From positions 5,288,001-5,352,000 of the forward strand of contig NZ_CP080519.1 of assembly GCF_019468465.1 (NCBI RefSeq): 64,000 nucleotides of DNA. Reading direction: 5' to 3'. The stretch comes from Amycolatopsis sp. DSM 110486 (lineage in GTDB: Bacteria; Actinomycetota; Actinomycetes; Mycobacteriales; Pseudonocardiaceae). Position 1 is the stretch's first letter, and every line of letters begins with the position of its first letter. The notes beneath the pieces were generated by a model. It had not been told where the DNA came from and searched no databases. It saw only the letters and a list, made by a program, of their open reading frames with translations. This document shows positions 1 through 8,251 of this stretch, one piece after another. The position numbers and the translations under genes are program-made.

Positions 1-172
1 GCGTGTTTCGCCGGACGCCGGCGAGCTCGGCGACGGCGGAGATCGTGGTGCGGGCCGGGCCCAGGCTGCCGTGCAGCTGCATCGCGGCCTCGGCGATGCG
101 CGTGCGGGTAACCAGCACGTCGTCGGCGCGCTTGCCGAGGTCGTAGTTGCGCGACCGCACTACCTGAGACAT
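1..172 (-). CDS. TetR/AcrR-family transcriptional regulator, N-terminal part (cut by window edge)
   Basis: Reading leftward from an ATG at 172 gives an open frame to the edge, starting MSQVVRSRNYDLGKRADDVL and continuing with the TetR-type pattern TRTRIAEAAMQLHGSLGPA, then TTISAVAELAGVRRNT. This is helix 1 plus the start of the helix-turn-helix of a TetR repressor (family knowledge). Only about 57 residues are in the window, so the ligand-binding half is unseen. It is divergent from the dioxygenase-like gene at 273, so control of that gene and of itself is the natural inference. Confidence 0.8.
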   Translation of the reverse strand, partial: MSQVVRSRNYDLGKRADDVLVTRTRIAEAAMQLHGSLGPARTTISAVAELAGVRRNT

Positions 173-190
173 CGCTGTTAGTCCAAATCC

Positions 191-235
191 TTGACTATAC
201 CCGCCGGTCCCGGCTAGGTTCCGTATTCACTATAC
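191..235 (+). promoter_or_regulatory. Promoter of the TDO-like gene with a possible TetR operator
   Basis: A -35 box TTGACT (191-196) and -10 box TAGGTT (215-220) are 18 bp apart, a good actinobacterial sigma-A layout. The near-identical 9-mers TGACTATAC (192-200) and TCACTATAC (227-235) flank the -10 box as a direct repeat and could be the binding site of the divergent TetR protein. The binding assignment is inference. Confidence 0.5.
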
Positions 236-272
236 GCAGGTGATCCGCGAAATCCGGGACGAGGAGCTGGTC

Positions 273-1121
273 ATGGGCGCTGTCGGACGGAAACACGCGA
301 TGCTCAACGAGCTGGGCCCGGACGCGCCCGGCGAGCGCACGCCGTACGCCGCCTACGTCCGCAACGAGGAGCTGCACACCCTCCAGGACCTGGTCAGCGA
401 CAGTCCGGCCGAGCCCGCGTTCCTGGTGAACGCGCAGGTCATGGAGCTGTACTTCGGTCTCGTCGTCCACGAGCTGCGCACCGCCCAGGTCGAGCTGCGC
501 GCCGACGACCTCACCCGCACGCTGGCCACCCTCCGCCGCGCCGCCGCTCACCTGCGCGCGTTGAGCGGGATGTGGGACTCGCTCGCCTGGCTGACGCCGG
601 CCGACCTCCTGCCCGTGCTGCGCGGCCTCGCCGAACGCCACGGCAAGGACAGCGCCCTGCAGTCGTGGATGTACCGCCGGCTGGTCTTCCTGCTGGGCCT
701 CAAGACGCGCGACGACCTCACACCGTTCGACGCCACGCCCACCCGTCAACACCAGCTGCGGGCCGCGCTCAGTGAGCCCAGCCTGTACGACGACGTGCTG
801 GCTTACCTCGTCCGCCGCGGCCATCCCGTGCCGGATGAGCAGCGCGACTTCGCCGAGCCGTATGTCCCCGACGCGGCCGTCGTCGAGGTCTGGCGCGAGG
901 TCTACGAGAAACCTCGCGGCGACCTGTTCGCGCTGGGTGAGGCCCTGGCGGACGTCGCCGAGCAGTTCACGAACTGGAAGTACCGGCACCTCATGTCCGT
1001 GCGCCGGACGTTCGGCGACCGCGCCGCGTACCACGGCGAACCCGGCGTGACGTGGTTGTCGCCGACGCTGGACGAGCTGCCGTTCCCGGAGCTCTGGACG
1101 GCCCGGGCGGCCGTCGGATGA
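273..1121 (+). CDS. Tryptophan 2,3-dioxygenase-superfamily heme protein (divergent)
   Basis: Encodes 282 residues. Family marks are MELYFGLVVHEL near residues 57-68, SALQSWMYRRLVFLLG near 127-142 and YRHLMSVRRTFG with the likely axial heme ligand His239. The C-terminus has GVTWLSPTL and FPELW, as in TDO. Two active-site features are altered: the distal HQ of true TDOs reads AQ (54-55), and the GTGGS substrate loop reads YHGEPG. It may therefore be a TDO paralogue with another aromatic substrate (the superfamily also holds SfmD/LmbB2-like tyrosine hydroxylases and MarE) rather than a kynurenine enzyme. The ATG at 273 is preferred over GTG 240 because GAGGAG lies 6 bp upstream. No kynureninase or formamidase is nearby. 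Confidence 0.75.
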   Translation: MGAVGRKHAMLNELGPDAPGERTPYAAYVRNEELHTLQDLVSDSPAEPAFLVNAQVMELYFGLVVHELRTAQVELRADDLTRTLATLRRAAAHLRALSGMWDSLAWLTPADLLPVLRGLAERHGKDSALQSWMYRRLVFLLGLKTRDDLTPFDATPTRQHQLRAALSEPSLYDDVLAYLVRRGHPVPDEQRDFAEPYVPDAAVVEVWREVYEKPRGDLFALGEALADVAEQFTNWKYRHLMSVRRTFGDRAAYHGEPGVTWLSPTLDELPFPELWTARAAVG

Positions 1122-1123
1122 CC

Positions 1124-2065
1124 TCAGCCCATCAACCGGATCGGCTCACCGGCCTGGAACGCGGCGATGTCCTCCACGGCGTCGCGGTAGAACGTCGTAT
1201 ACAGCTCCTTCGCGACGTATCCGATGTGCGGCGTGAGGATCGCGTTGTCGAGGCCGCGCAGCGGGTGGTCGGCGGGCAGCGGCTCGAGGTCGAACACGTC
1301 GAGCGCGGCGGCCGCGATCACCTTGCGGCGCAACGCGTCGAGCAGTGCAGCCTCGTCGACGATCGGGCCGCGCGAGGTGTTCACCAGCAGCGCGGACGGC
1401 TTCATCCGCGCCAGTTCGCCGGCGCCGATGAGGCCGCGCGTCTGCCGCGAGAGCACCACGTGGATCGACAGGACGTCAGCCCGTTCGAGCAGCTCCTCCC
1501 TGGTCACGGCCGTGGCGCCGTGAGCCGTGGCGCGCTCCGGCGTGAGGCTGCGGCTCCAGGCGAGGATCTTCATGCCGAACGCCTGGCCGATGCGTGCGAC
1601 GGCCGACCCGACGTCGCCGAGCCCGAGTACGCCGAGCGTCTTGCCCTGCAGCGTCGTGCCGACGCCGACCTGCCAGCCGCCCTCGCGCGTCGAGCGGAAC
1701 TCGGCGGGGAGGTTGCGCGCGGCGGCGAGGATCAACGCCCAGGTCAGCTCCACCGTCGAACGCCCGTCGTAGCCGGTGCCGGACACGGCCGCGCCGTTGC
1801 GCTCTGCCGCCGCGAGATCGATGGCGGCGTTGCGCAGACCGGTGCTGACCAGCAGTTTCAGGTCCGGCAGGCGGTCGAGCACCTCGGCGGGGAACCGGGT
1901 CCGCTCGCGCATCGCGACCACGACGTCGAAGCCGGCCAGGCCGGCCACCACCTCGTCCGGTCCGGTGAACGGCCGGGTGAAGACCCGCACTTCTGCGCCG
2001 AGGGAGTCCCAGTCGGCGAAGGTCAGCGCGACCTGCTGGTAGTCGTCGAGGATCGCGATCTTCAT
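1124..2065 (-). CDS. D-2-hydroxyacid dehydrogenase family protein
   Basis: A 313-residue NAD-dependent dehydrogenase of the D-isomer-specific 2-hydroxyacid family (phosphoglycerate dehydrogenase-like fold). Visible marks are the Rossmann motif VLGLGDVGSAVA, the catalytic Arg in NTSRGPIVDE, a Glu in DVFDLEPLP and the catalytic His in TPHIGY. The start is placed at the second Met (MKIAILDDYQ) because AAGGAG sits 7 bp before it; an ATG 15 bp upstream lacks a site. It converges on the TDO-like gene with a 2 bp gap and is divergent from the amidase. The physiological acid is not deducible; 2-hydroxyacid or 2-ketoacid turnover fits the neighbouring amidase. Confidence 0.85.
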   Translation of the reverse strand: MKIAILDDYQQVALTFADWDSLGAEVRVFTRPFTGPDEVVAGLAGFDVVVAMRERTRFPAEVLDRLPDLKLLVSTGLRNAAIDLAAAERNGAAVSGTGYDGRSTVELTWALILAAARNLPAEFRSTREGGWQVGVGTTLQGKTLGVLGLGDVGSAVARIGQAFGMKILAWSRSLTPERATAHGATAVTREELLERADVLSIHVVLSRQTRGLIGAGELARMKPSALLVNTSRGPIVDEAALLDALRRKVIAAAALDVFDLEPLPADHPLRGLDNAILTPHIGYVAKELYTTFYRDAVEDIAAFQAGEPIRLMG

Positions 2066-2123
2066 CGGGCTCTCCTTCATCGGGTGCGGCGCGCAGGGGG
2101 CGTAGCGCTGAGCCTAGATCGAC

Positions 2124-2139
2124 TGTACGGTGCAGTACA
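2124..2139. promoter_or_regulatory. Palindrome TGTAC-N6-GTACA in the dehydrogenase/amidase divergent region
   Basis: TGTAC (2124-2128), six bases, then GTACA (2135-2139) form a perfect inverted repeat directly at the amidase start. This shape resembles operators of GntR-type regulators, but no such regulator is encoded here, so the cognate protein is unknown. Confidence 0.4.
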
Positions 2140-3542
2140 TGCCCGACGGGATGAGTCCCCTCACACCGGGCGGAGCACCTCCTCCGCCCTCGTCCGCGAC
2201 CGCCCTGCTGGCCGCCTTCCGTGCCGGTCACCTGTCCCCCGTGGAGGTGGTCGAAACACTCGCTCGCCGCGCGGCGGAGTGGGAACCGAGCCTGAACGCC
2301 TTGACCACGGCGAACTTCGAGGCCGCGGCACGCCATGCCGCAGGCGCCGAACTGCGGTGGTCCGACGGCACCGCGCGGCCGCTCGAAGGCGTCCCCGTGC
2401 TCGTCAAGGACCTGATCGACACCGAAGGCCTGCGCACCACATACGGATCAGCGATGTTCGCCGACCACGTGCCCACCGCCGACGCCGAGGTGGTGGCGGC
2501 CATTCGCCGCGCCGGGGCGATCGTGCTGGGCAAGACGGCCACGCACGAGTTCGCGTGGGGCCTCACCACCGACAACCCGCACTTTGGCCCGACCCGCAAC
2601 CCGTGGGACCCCTCGCGCACGCCGGGTGGTTCGAGCGGCGGCTCGGCGGCGGCGCTCGCGGCCGGGTACGCGCCGCTCGCGCTCGGCACGGACACCGCGG
2701 GGTCGGTCCGGCTGCCGTCGGCGTTCTGCGGGCTGACAGGTCTTCGGCCGACGTTCGGCGCGGTCCCGGTCACCGGCGTCCGGCCGCTGGCACCTTCGGC
2801 CGACGTGGTGGGCCCGATGGCGCGGACGGTCGAGGACCTCCGTCTGTTGTGGACGGTCATCGGCCCGGCATCGCCACCGAACACCACGACGGTGCGCGTT
2901 GGACTGCTGCCGGCCGACCCCACCACCGAGGCCGCGCAGGTGTGCACCACCATCGCGGACCTGCTGGCGAACGCCGGATTGCCCGTCGTCGAGCTTGACG
3001 CCGCTACGCTCCCCGCCGCGAACCCGTTGCTGGGCACGACGATCCTGGCCGAAGGCCGCCGCGGCCACCTGCGGGAGGGCCTCTGGCCGGACCGCGCCGA
3101 CGAGTACGGCGCCGACGTCCGCGCGAGGCTCGAACTGGCCGACGCGGCCGACCCCGCCGATTACCTCGACGCCCAAGAGGGCCGTGCATACGTGCGCGCC
3201 ACCTGGGCCGAGCTGTTCACCCGCGTCGACGTGCTCCTCTCGCCCGCCGTCCCCATCGCGCCGCCACCGATCGACGCCATCCCGCCCGACTTCCGCGCCA
3301 TCATCCTCCCGGGAATTGCCGCGCAAAGCCTCGCCGGACTACCCGCCCTCGTCGTCCGCGGCGGTTTCGATCCCGCCGGACTACCCATCGGCATCCAGCT
3401 CACCGCCGCGCCGTGGCGCGAAGAACTGCTGCTGGACACCGGCGAGCTCGTGCAACGGCTGACCGGGCCCGTGCAGCACCGGTGGCCGGAAAACGTGAAC
3501 ACCACAGAAAAGGAGAGCCTGAATGTCGTACCTCAACGGTAG
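2139..3542 (+). CDS. Amidase signature-family hydrolase
   Basis: About 467 residues with all amidase-signature elements: catalytic Lys in VLVKDLID, the Ser-rich loop TPGGSSGGSAAALAAG with the cis-Ser, and the nucleophile Ser in GTDTAGSVRLPSAFCGL. It hydrolyses a carboxamide to acid plus ammonia or amine in the cytoplasm; the substrate is unknown. The start is uncertain: ATG 2139 lacks a clear ribosome site, GTG 2130 would be nearly leaderless, ATG 2151 is also possible. Its end overlaps the dioxygenase start by 20 bp, and the dioxygenase ribosome site (AAAAGGAG) lies inside it, so the two are co-transcribed and probably coupled. Confidence 0.88.
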   Translation: MPDGMSPLTPGGAPPPPSSATALLAAFRAGHLSPVEVVETLARRAAEWEPSLNALTTANFEAAARHAAGAELRWSDGTARPLEGVPVLVKDLIDTEGLRTTYGSAMFADHVPTADAEVVAAIRRAGAIVLGKTATHEFAWGLTTDNPHFGPTRNPWDPSRTPGGSSGGSAAALAAGYAPLALGTDTAGSVRLPSAFCGLTGLRPTFGAVPVTGVRPLAPSADVVGPMARTVEDLRLLWTVIGPASPPNTTTVRVGLLPADPTTEAAQVCTTIADLLANAGLPVVELDAATLPAANPLLGTTILAEGRRGHLREGLWPDRADEYGADVRARLELADAADPADYLDAQEGRAYVRATWAELFTRVDVLLSPAVPIAPPPIDAIPPDFRAIILPGIAAQSLAGLPALVVRGGFDPAGLPIGIQLTAAPWREELLLDTGELVQRLTGPVQHRWPENVNTTEKESLNVVPQR

Positions 3543-4473
3543 CCACCACATCACGATGTCGGTGGCCGGCGCGCAGGAGGACGTCGACTTCCACGTGAAC
3601 GTCCTCGGCCTCCGCCTGATCAAGCGGACCGTGCTGTTCGACGGCAAGATCCCGATCTACCACCTCTACTACAGCAACGCCGACGGCGACCCGAGCGCCG
3701 TGCTCACCACGTTCCCCTTCGGGCAGGCCGGGATCAACGGCCGTCGCGGCACCAACCAGGCGCGCGAGGTGCTGCTCGCCGTCCCGTCGGGTTCGCTGAA
3801 CTTCTGGGCCGACCGGCTCAAGGACCGCGCGGCCGACGTGCACGACGCGACCGTGTTCGACCGCCGCCGCGTGCTGTTCCGCCACCCGTGCGGCATCGAG
3901 TACCAACTCGTGGAGGTCGACGACGACCCGCGGCGCGGCTTCACCGGAGGGGGAGTGCCGCAGGAGTACGCCATCCACGGCATTTACGGCGTCGGTGTGC
4001 ACGTGACCGGCCCGGACACCGCCGTCGAGTTCGCCGCCAACCACCTCGGCGCGCGGGAGGGCCTGGCCGAGGGCGACCGGTTCGCGCTGGAGGCGGGCCG
4101 ATCCGGGCTCGGCGGCGCGGTCGAGCTCGTGGTCAACCGCACCGACGGTCCCGGCACGTGGATCTACGGCGCCGGCACCATCCACCACTTCGCGTGGAAC
4201 GCCGACAACCTCAAGAACCAGGACGAGCTGAAGTTCGAGATCGAGGGCGCCGGCTACACGGACCTGTCGGAACTGCGGGACCGCAAGTACTTCAAGTCGA
4301 TTTACGTCCGGTCGCCGGGTGGCGCGCTGTTCGAGCTCGCCGTGACGCACAACGAGGGCGGCTGGGACTGCGACGAGTCACCGCAGGAGCTCGGTAAGCG
4401 CTTCCAGCTGCCGGAGCAGTTCGAGTCCCGCCGCGACGAGATCCTCGGCCGGCTGGAACCGATCGACAGCTGA
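3523..4473 (+). CDS. Ring-cleaving dioxygenase of the VOC/glyoxalase superfamily (MhqO-like)
   Basis: A 316-residue two-module VOC protein. Likely metal ligands are His8/His9 in NGSHHITM, His221/His222 in GTIHHFAW and Glu271 in GALFELAVTH, the spacing of hydroquinone-type extradiol dioxygenases such as Bacillus MhqO. By family it would open a dihydroxylated aromatic ring with O2 and Fe(II). AAAAGGAG precedes the ATG. It is co-transcribed with the amidase, suggesting an amide-bearing aromatic that is deamidated and then ring-opened. Substrate is inference; the fold assignment is firm. Confidence 0.85.
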   Translation: MSYLNGSHHITMSVAGAQEDVDFHVNVLGLRLIKRTVLFDGKIPIYHLYYSNADGDPSAVLTTFPFGQAGINGRRGTNQAREVLLAVPSGSLNFWADRLKDRAADVHDATVFDRRRVLFRHPCGIEYQLVEVDDDPRRGFTGGGVPQEYAIHGIYGVGVHVTGPDTAVEFAANHLGAREGLAEGDRFALEAGRSGLGGAVELVVNRTDGPGTWIYGAGTIHHFAWNADNLKNQDELKFEIEGAGYTDLSELRDRKYFKSIYVRSPGGALFELAVTHNEGGWDCDESPQELGKRFQLPEQFESRRDEILGRLEPIDS

Positions 4474-4479
4474 GCGCGT

Positions 4480-4503
4480 GGGGCCGGGCCCGAGCCCGGC
4501 CCC
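4480..4503. terminator. Hairpin terminator between convergent genes
   Basis: GGGGCCGGGC (4480-4489) and GCCCGGCCCC (4494-4503) form a perfect 10 bp stem with a 4-base loop, between the dioxygenase stop and the stop of the convergent lyase-like gene. No T-run, as is usual in actinomycetes. Confidence 0.7.
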
Positions 4504-4510
4504 GTGGCGC

Positions 4511-5275
4511 TCACTCGTGGTGGCGGGTCGCGGCCTCGTCGACCTCACGCCAGATGGCGGGCGCGGTCGGCCTGCGGATCTCCTCCAGCACGTGGCCGAC
4601 GAGGCCGACGGCCCGCGCCATCACGCCGATGCCGCGCGCGGCCCGCCAGTCGATGCCCAGCCGCGACGCGATGGCGCCGATCGCGCCGGTGACGTTGACC
4701 GGGAGCTCCTTGCCCAGCGCGAGTCCCGCCTGGCGCGCGACTTCCCGGATCAACGCGACCTCCGGCCCGGTGAGGCCGGCCTCGTCGAGCAGCGTGAACA
4801 GCCGTTCCGCCCGCGGGTCGAGCGGCTTGTGGATGGGGTGGCCGATGCCGGGGATGAGCGTCTTCGCGGCGACGAACCGTTCGACGATCACGCCCGCCTC
4901 CGCGGCGAGGTCGCCTTCGAGGTCCGCTTCCTGAACGTACCGCGCGGCCCCTTCGATGGACCCGACGAACGTCGTCCCGAGTCCGAGCAGCCCGGCCGCG
5001 ACGGCGCTCTGCAAGGAATCCGGCGCGCCGTAGTGCGTCAGCCGCGAAGCGATCGCGCTCGGGGTCATGCCGTGTTCGACCAGGCTGACGGTGAGCGCGT
5101 TGAACACGGTGGACTCACCCGGCGTCGGCAGGCGGCCCGTCAGCTCCAGGAACCCCATGTCGCCCAGGTCGACCTTGCCCACGAGATCGTCGACCAGGTC
5201 GTGGCCGAACACCGTGATGCTCTTCGACGTGCTCCAGCTGATGTCGGAGCGGAACTCCGGTGAATCACCCAACAT
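4511..5275 (-). CDS. Citryl-CoA lyase / citrate synthase-superfamily protein
   Basis: A 254-residue short relative of citrate synthase (true synthases exceed 370). It keeps a His at residue 68 (SLVEHGMTPSA) and GIGHPIHKPLDPR with His146, matching the two citrate-synthase active-site histidines. The catalytic Asp block, normally N-V-D, reads NVTGAIGA (194-201), so condensation chemistry is doubtful and a lyase role on a hydroxyacyl-CoA is plausible. AAGGAAGGA precedes ATG. It is the last gene of a three-gene operon behind an acyl-CoA ligase (21 bp gap), which could supply its CoA-thioester substrate. Confidence 0.8.
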   Translation of the reverse strand: MLGDSPEFRSDISWSTSKSITVFGHDLVDDLVGKVDLGDMGFLELTGRLPTPGESTVFNALTVSLVEHGMTPSAIASRLTHYGAPDSLQSAVAAGLLGLGTTFVGSIEGAARYVQEADLEGDLAAEAGVIVERFVAAKTLIPGIGHPIHKPLDPRAERLFTLLDEAGLTGPEVALIREVARQAGLALGKELPVNVTGAIGAIASRLGIDWRAARGIGVMARAVGLVGHVLEEIRRPTAPAIWREVDEAATRHHE

Positions 5276-5296
5276 GCGTGTTCCTTCCTTCGACGC

Positions 5297-6817
5297 TCAG
5301 GCTTGCTTCTCGAGCTCGCCGCGGACGACCTTCCCGGACGCGTTGCGCGGCAACGTCTCCGGCGCCACGAACCGGATCTCGCGTGGCCGCTTGTACTTCG
5401 CCAGCCGCTCGCCGCACAACTCGATCAGGTCTTCGGCGGACACGGCCGCCTCGGCGGCGCGCGCCACGAACGCGACCGGCACCTCACCCCACGTCGGGTC
5501 GGCGCGGCGGACGACAACGGCTTCGAGCACTTCGGGGTGGCGCAGCAGGGCGCGCTCGATCTCGGCGGGGTAGATGTTCTCGCCGCCGCTCTTGATCAGG
5601 TACTTCGCGCGGTCGACGAAATCGAGCGTGCCGTCGGGGTTGCGCACGAAGACGTCGCCGAGGTGGAACCAGCCGCCGCGGAAGTCGTGCGCGGTGGTGG
5701 CCGGGTCGTTCCAGTAGCCGCTGAACACCGTGGGCCCGCGCATGCAGATCTCACCGGGTTCGCCGTCGGCGACGTCTTGGTCGTCCGGGTCGACGAGCCG
5801 GATTTCGCAGTAGCCGCTCTGCACTTTGGACAGTGACCGCGGCTCGACACCGACGGCAAGGGCATCGCCCGAACACGGCGGGCACCCGGTTTCGGTGGTG
5901 CCGAAGGTGTTCGCGAACGGCGCGTCGAGCCGCGCGGTGATCTCGGCGATCTCGTCCGGCCCGATGAGGTCCGGCATCACCCCGCACAGGCGCACCCCGG
6001 CGGGCGTGATCTGCTTGTCCCGCAAGACGTCCGCGAAGCGCCGGACAGTGCCGGGCATGAGCAGTAGCCACCCGAGCCGTTCGGTGGCCACGACGTGGGC
6101 GAGCTCGGCCGCGTCGAAACCGTCGACGACCACGACCTTGCCGCCGCTGATGAGCGTGCTCACCGAGTTGTCGAACGCGCCCATGTGGCTCAGCGGCGAC
6201 CAGGCGACGAACGCGTCGTCACCCGCGAGCCGGTACTCCGCACGCGTCGCGGAGCTGCGTGCGATCTCGGCGCGGTGGCTGATGGCCGCGCCCTTCGGCA
6301 CGCCGGTGGTGCCGCTGGTGTAGATGATGATCAGGACGTCTTCCGGCCGCGCGGCAGACGGTCCGGCCCACGGGGTCGTCGCCGCGAGCTCCGCTTCGAA
6401 GGCCTCGCCGAGCAGCAGCCGCGGCCGGGAACCCAGTGGTGCGGCGAACTTCTCGTCGGCTCGCGGCGACGTCACCAGCACCGTGGGTTCGACGAGGTCG
6501 AGGCAGGCCACGAGTTCGTCCGCGCCCGCCCGCAGGCCGGGGCACGCGACGATCGCGCCCAGCAGCGCCACGGCGAGCGTGATCTCCAGGTACTCGGTGC
6601 GGTTCTCCGAAACCAGTGCCACCCGGTCGCCGCGCCGCACGCCCCGGCTCGCCAGCAGCGCGGCGATCCGGCGGCTGCGCTCGGCCAGCTCCCCGTAGGT
6701 CACCTGCCGCTCGCCGGACCGCAGCGCGACGCGGCCGGGGTGCGTCCGGGCGCGGTCTTCGAAGAGCGTGCCCACTGTGCTGCCGGCGGCGTCGAGCACA
6801 AGGTTTCCCGTTGTCAT
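5297..6817 (-). CDS. Acyl-CoA synthetase (class I adenylate-forming enzyme)
   Basis: A 506-residue AMP-forming ligase. The P-loop YTSGTTGVPKG lies at about 166-176; the acyl-site region FGTTETG, the hinge LDFVDRAKYLIKSGGENIYP and the C-terminal catalytic Lys in LPRNASGKV follow in the expected order. It activates a carboxylic acid to its CoA thioester using ATP. The gene is 13 bp downstream of the transporter and 21 bp upstream of the lyase-like gene, so uptake, CoA activation and carbon-carbon cleavage appear as one unit under the IclR regulator. The specific acid is unknown. Confidence 0.9.
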   Translation of the reverse strand: MTTGNLVLDAAGSTVGTLFEDRARTHPGRVALRSGERQVTYGELAERSRRIAALLASRGVRRGDRVALVSENRTEYLEITLAVALLGAIVACPGLRAGADELVACLDLVEPTVLVTSPRADEKFAAPLGSRPRLLLGEAFEAELAATTPWAGPSAARPEDVLIIIYTSGTTGVPKGAAISHRAEIARSSATRAEYRLAGDDAFVAWSPLSHMGAFDNSVSTLISGGKVVVVDGFDAAELAHVVATERLGWLLLMPGTVRRFADVLRDKQITPAGVRLCGVMPDLIGPDEIAEITARLDAPFANTFGTTETGCPPCSGDALAVGVEPRSLSKVQSGYCEIRLVDPDDQDVADGEPGEICMRGPTVFSGYWNDPATTAHDFRGGWFHLGDVFVRNPDGTLDFVDRAKYLIKSGGENIYPAEIERALLRHPEVLEAVVVRRADPTWGEVPVAFVARAAEAAVSAEDLIELCGERLAKYKRPREIRFVAPETLPRNASGKVVRGELEKQA

Positions 6818-6830
6818 ACGCGGTTCCCGT

Positions 6831-8153
6831 TCAGATCAGGGCCGAACCGGCGCGGCCGGACTCGGTGACGACGTCTTCGGCCGCGTGGTGCGGGCGCACC
6901 AGCAGCACTCCGCCGATGCCGATCAAGCTCGTCAGCGTCATCCAGCCGGCGATCGCCCAAGGGCTGCCGTGGAGCCAGCCCAGCAACGCCGTGGCGATCA
7001 GCGGCGCGAGGCCACCGCCCACCACGGTGCCGCCTTCGCGGCCGACGGAGATGGCGCTGTAGCGGCTGCGCGTGCTGAACAGCCCGGCGAAGTAGCCGGC
7101 CTGGATGGCGTCGGTCGCCGCTCCGGCACCGGCGATCCCGACCGTGACGGCGATGATCACCGGCGCGACGCCCTTGCTGTCCACGAGCAGGAAGAACGGG
7201 AATGCGAACACAGCCTGGAAGAGCAGGCTGACGATCATCACGCGGCCGAAGCCGAAGCGATCGCCGAGGTGGCCGTATACCGGGCAGAGCACGCACGCGA
7301 CGGCGGCGCCGATGACCGTCGCCCACAGGATCTGTGATTTGCCGAGGCCGAGTTGCTTGGTCGCGTAGGTGAGGATGAAGACGGAGACGATGTTGAACGT
7401 GGCGTTCTGGCCGACCCGCATGAGGAAGATCGCGAGCATGTTGCGTGGCTGCTTGAACGCTTTGACCAGCGGCGCGCGCTCCTGCTCGCCGGCCTGCTTG
7501 ATGCGGGCGAACTCACGCGTCTCCGGCAGGCCCTTGCGCACCCACAGGCCCACGCCGACGAGGATGACGCTGAGCAGGAACGGGATGCGCCAGGCCCACG
7601 ACAGCAGCTGTTCGTTGTTCACCAGCGCGCCGATCACGACGTAGACGACCGACGCGAAGATCAGCCCCACGAACACCGCGCTGGACAGGAACCCGCCCCA
7701 GAACCCGGGCCGGCTGCTGCCGTTCTCCTTGGTCAGCAGCGCGGCGCCGCCCCACTCGCCGCCGGTACCGATGCCCTGCACGATCCGCAGCACCACCAGC
7801 AGGATCGGGGCCAGCGCGCCGATCTGCCCGTACGTGGGCAGCAGGCCGACGGCCAGCGTTGCCAGACCCATGGCCAGCAGCGTGATGACCAGCGCGTTCT
7901 TGCGCCCGATGCGGTCGCCGACGTGCCCGAAGATCGCCCCGCCGAGTGGCCGGGCGACGAACCCGGTGGCGAAGGTGGCGAAGGACAGCAGCGAACCGTT
8001 GAGCGAGCTGGCGGACGGGAAGAACAGGCTCGGGAAGATCAACGCGGAAGCCGTGCCGTAGAGGAAGAAGTCGTACCACTCGACCACGGTGCCGAACGTC
8101 GCGGCGATGGTCGCCCGTCTGGTCAGGTGTGCCGATTGTTCATTGGTTCGCAC
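6831..8153 (-). CDS. MFS transporter, metabolite:H+ symporter (MHS) family
   Basis: A 440-residue, 12-helix permease. MHS-family marks are VVEWYDFFLYG in helix 1, the loop GHVGDRIGRKNAL, and RIVQGIGTGGEWGGA. Characterised members (KgtP, ShiA, ProP types) import organic acids or zwitterions with protons. The start is a GTG with GAGGAGG upstream. It heads an operon with the acyl-CoA ligase and lyase-like gene and is divergent from the IclR gene, so it probably imports the acid activated next door. Confidence 0.9.
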   Translation of the reverse strand: MRTNEQSAHLTRRATIAATFGTVVEWYDFFLYGTASALIFPSLFFPSASSLNGSLLSFATFATGFVARPLGGAIFGHVGDRIGRKNALVITLLAMGLATLAVGLLPTYGQIGALAPILLVVLRIVQGIGTGGEWGGAALLTKENGSSRPGFWGGFLSSAVFVGLIFASVVYVVIGALVNNEQLLSWAWRIPFLLSVILVGVGLWVRKGLPETREFARIKQAGEQERAPLVKAFKQPRNMLAIFLMRVGQNATFNIVSVFILTYATKQLGLGKSQILWATVIGAAVACVLCPVYGHLGDRFGFGRVMIVSLLFQAVFAFPFFLLVDSKGVAPVIIAVTVGIAGAGAATDAIQAGYFAGLFSTRSRYSAISVGREGGTVVGGGLAPLIATALLGWLHGSPWAIAGWMTLTSLIGIGGVLLVRPHHAAEDVVTESGRAGSALI

Positions 8154-8193
8154 GCCGAGCCTCCTCGTTGAGCCGGAGCAGTGCTAAAGTTTC

Positions 8194-8221
8194 GCCTAGC
8201 GAATATTTTTCCGCTAGGCGG
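8194..8221. promoter_or_regulatory. Perfect inverted repeat, likely IclR operator
   Basis: CGCCTAGCG (8194-8202), a 10-base AT-rich spacer, then CGCTAGGCG (8213-8221) form a perfect 9+9 bp repeat in the 98 bp between the transporter and iclR-type gene. The position suits control of both promoters by the divergent IclR protein; the binding is inferred. Confidence 0.65.
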
Positions 8222-8251
8222 TAAACGGAGATTAGGAAGGGCAGCGCGACG

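Noticed and set aside
195..1034. A 279-codon minus-strand frame opposite the TDO-like gene
   Set aside because: Low-complexity Val/Gln/Glu-rich product; the + strand shows TDO motifs and a good ribosome site.
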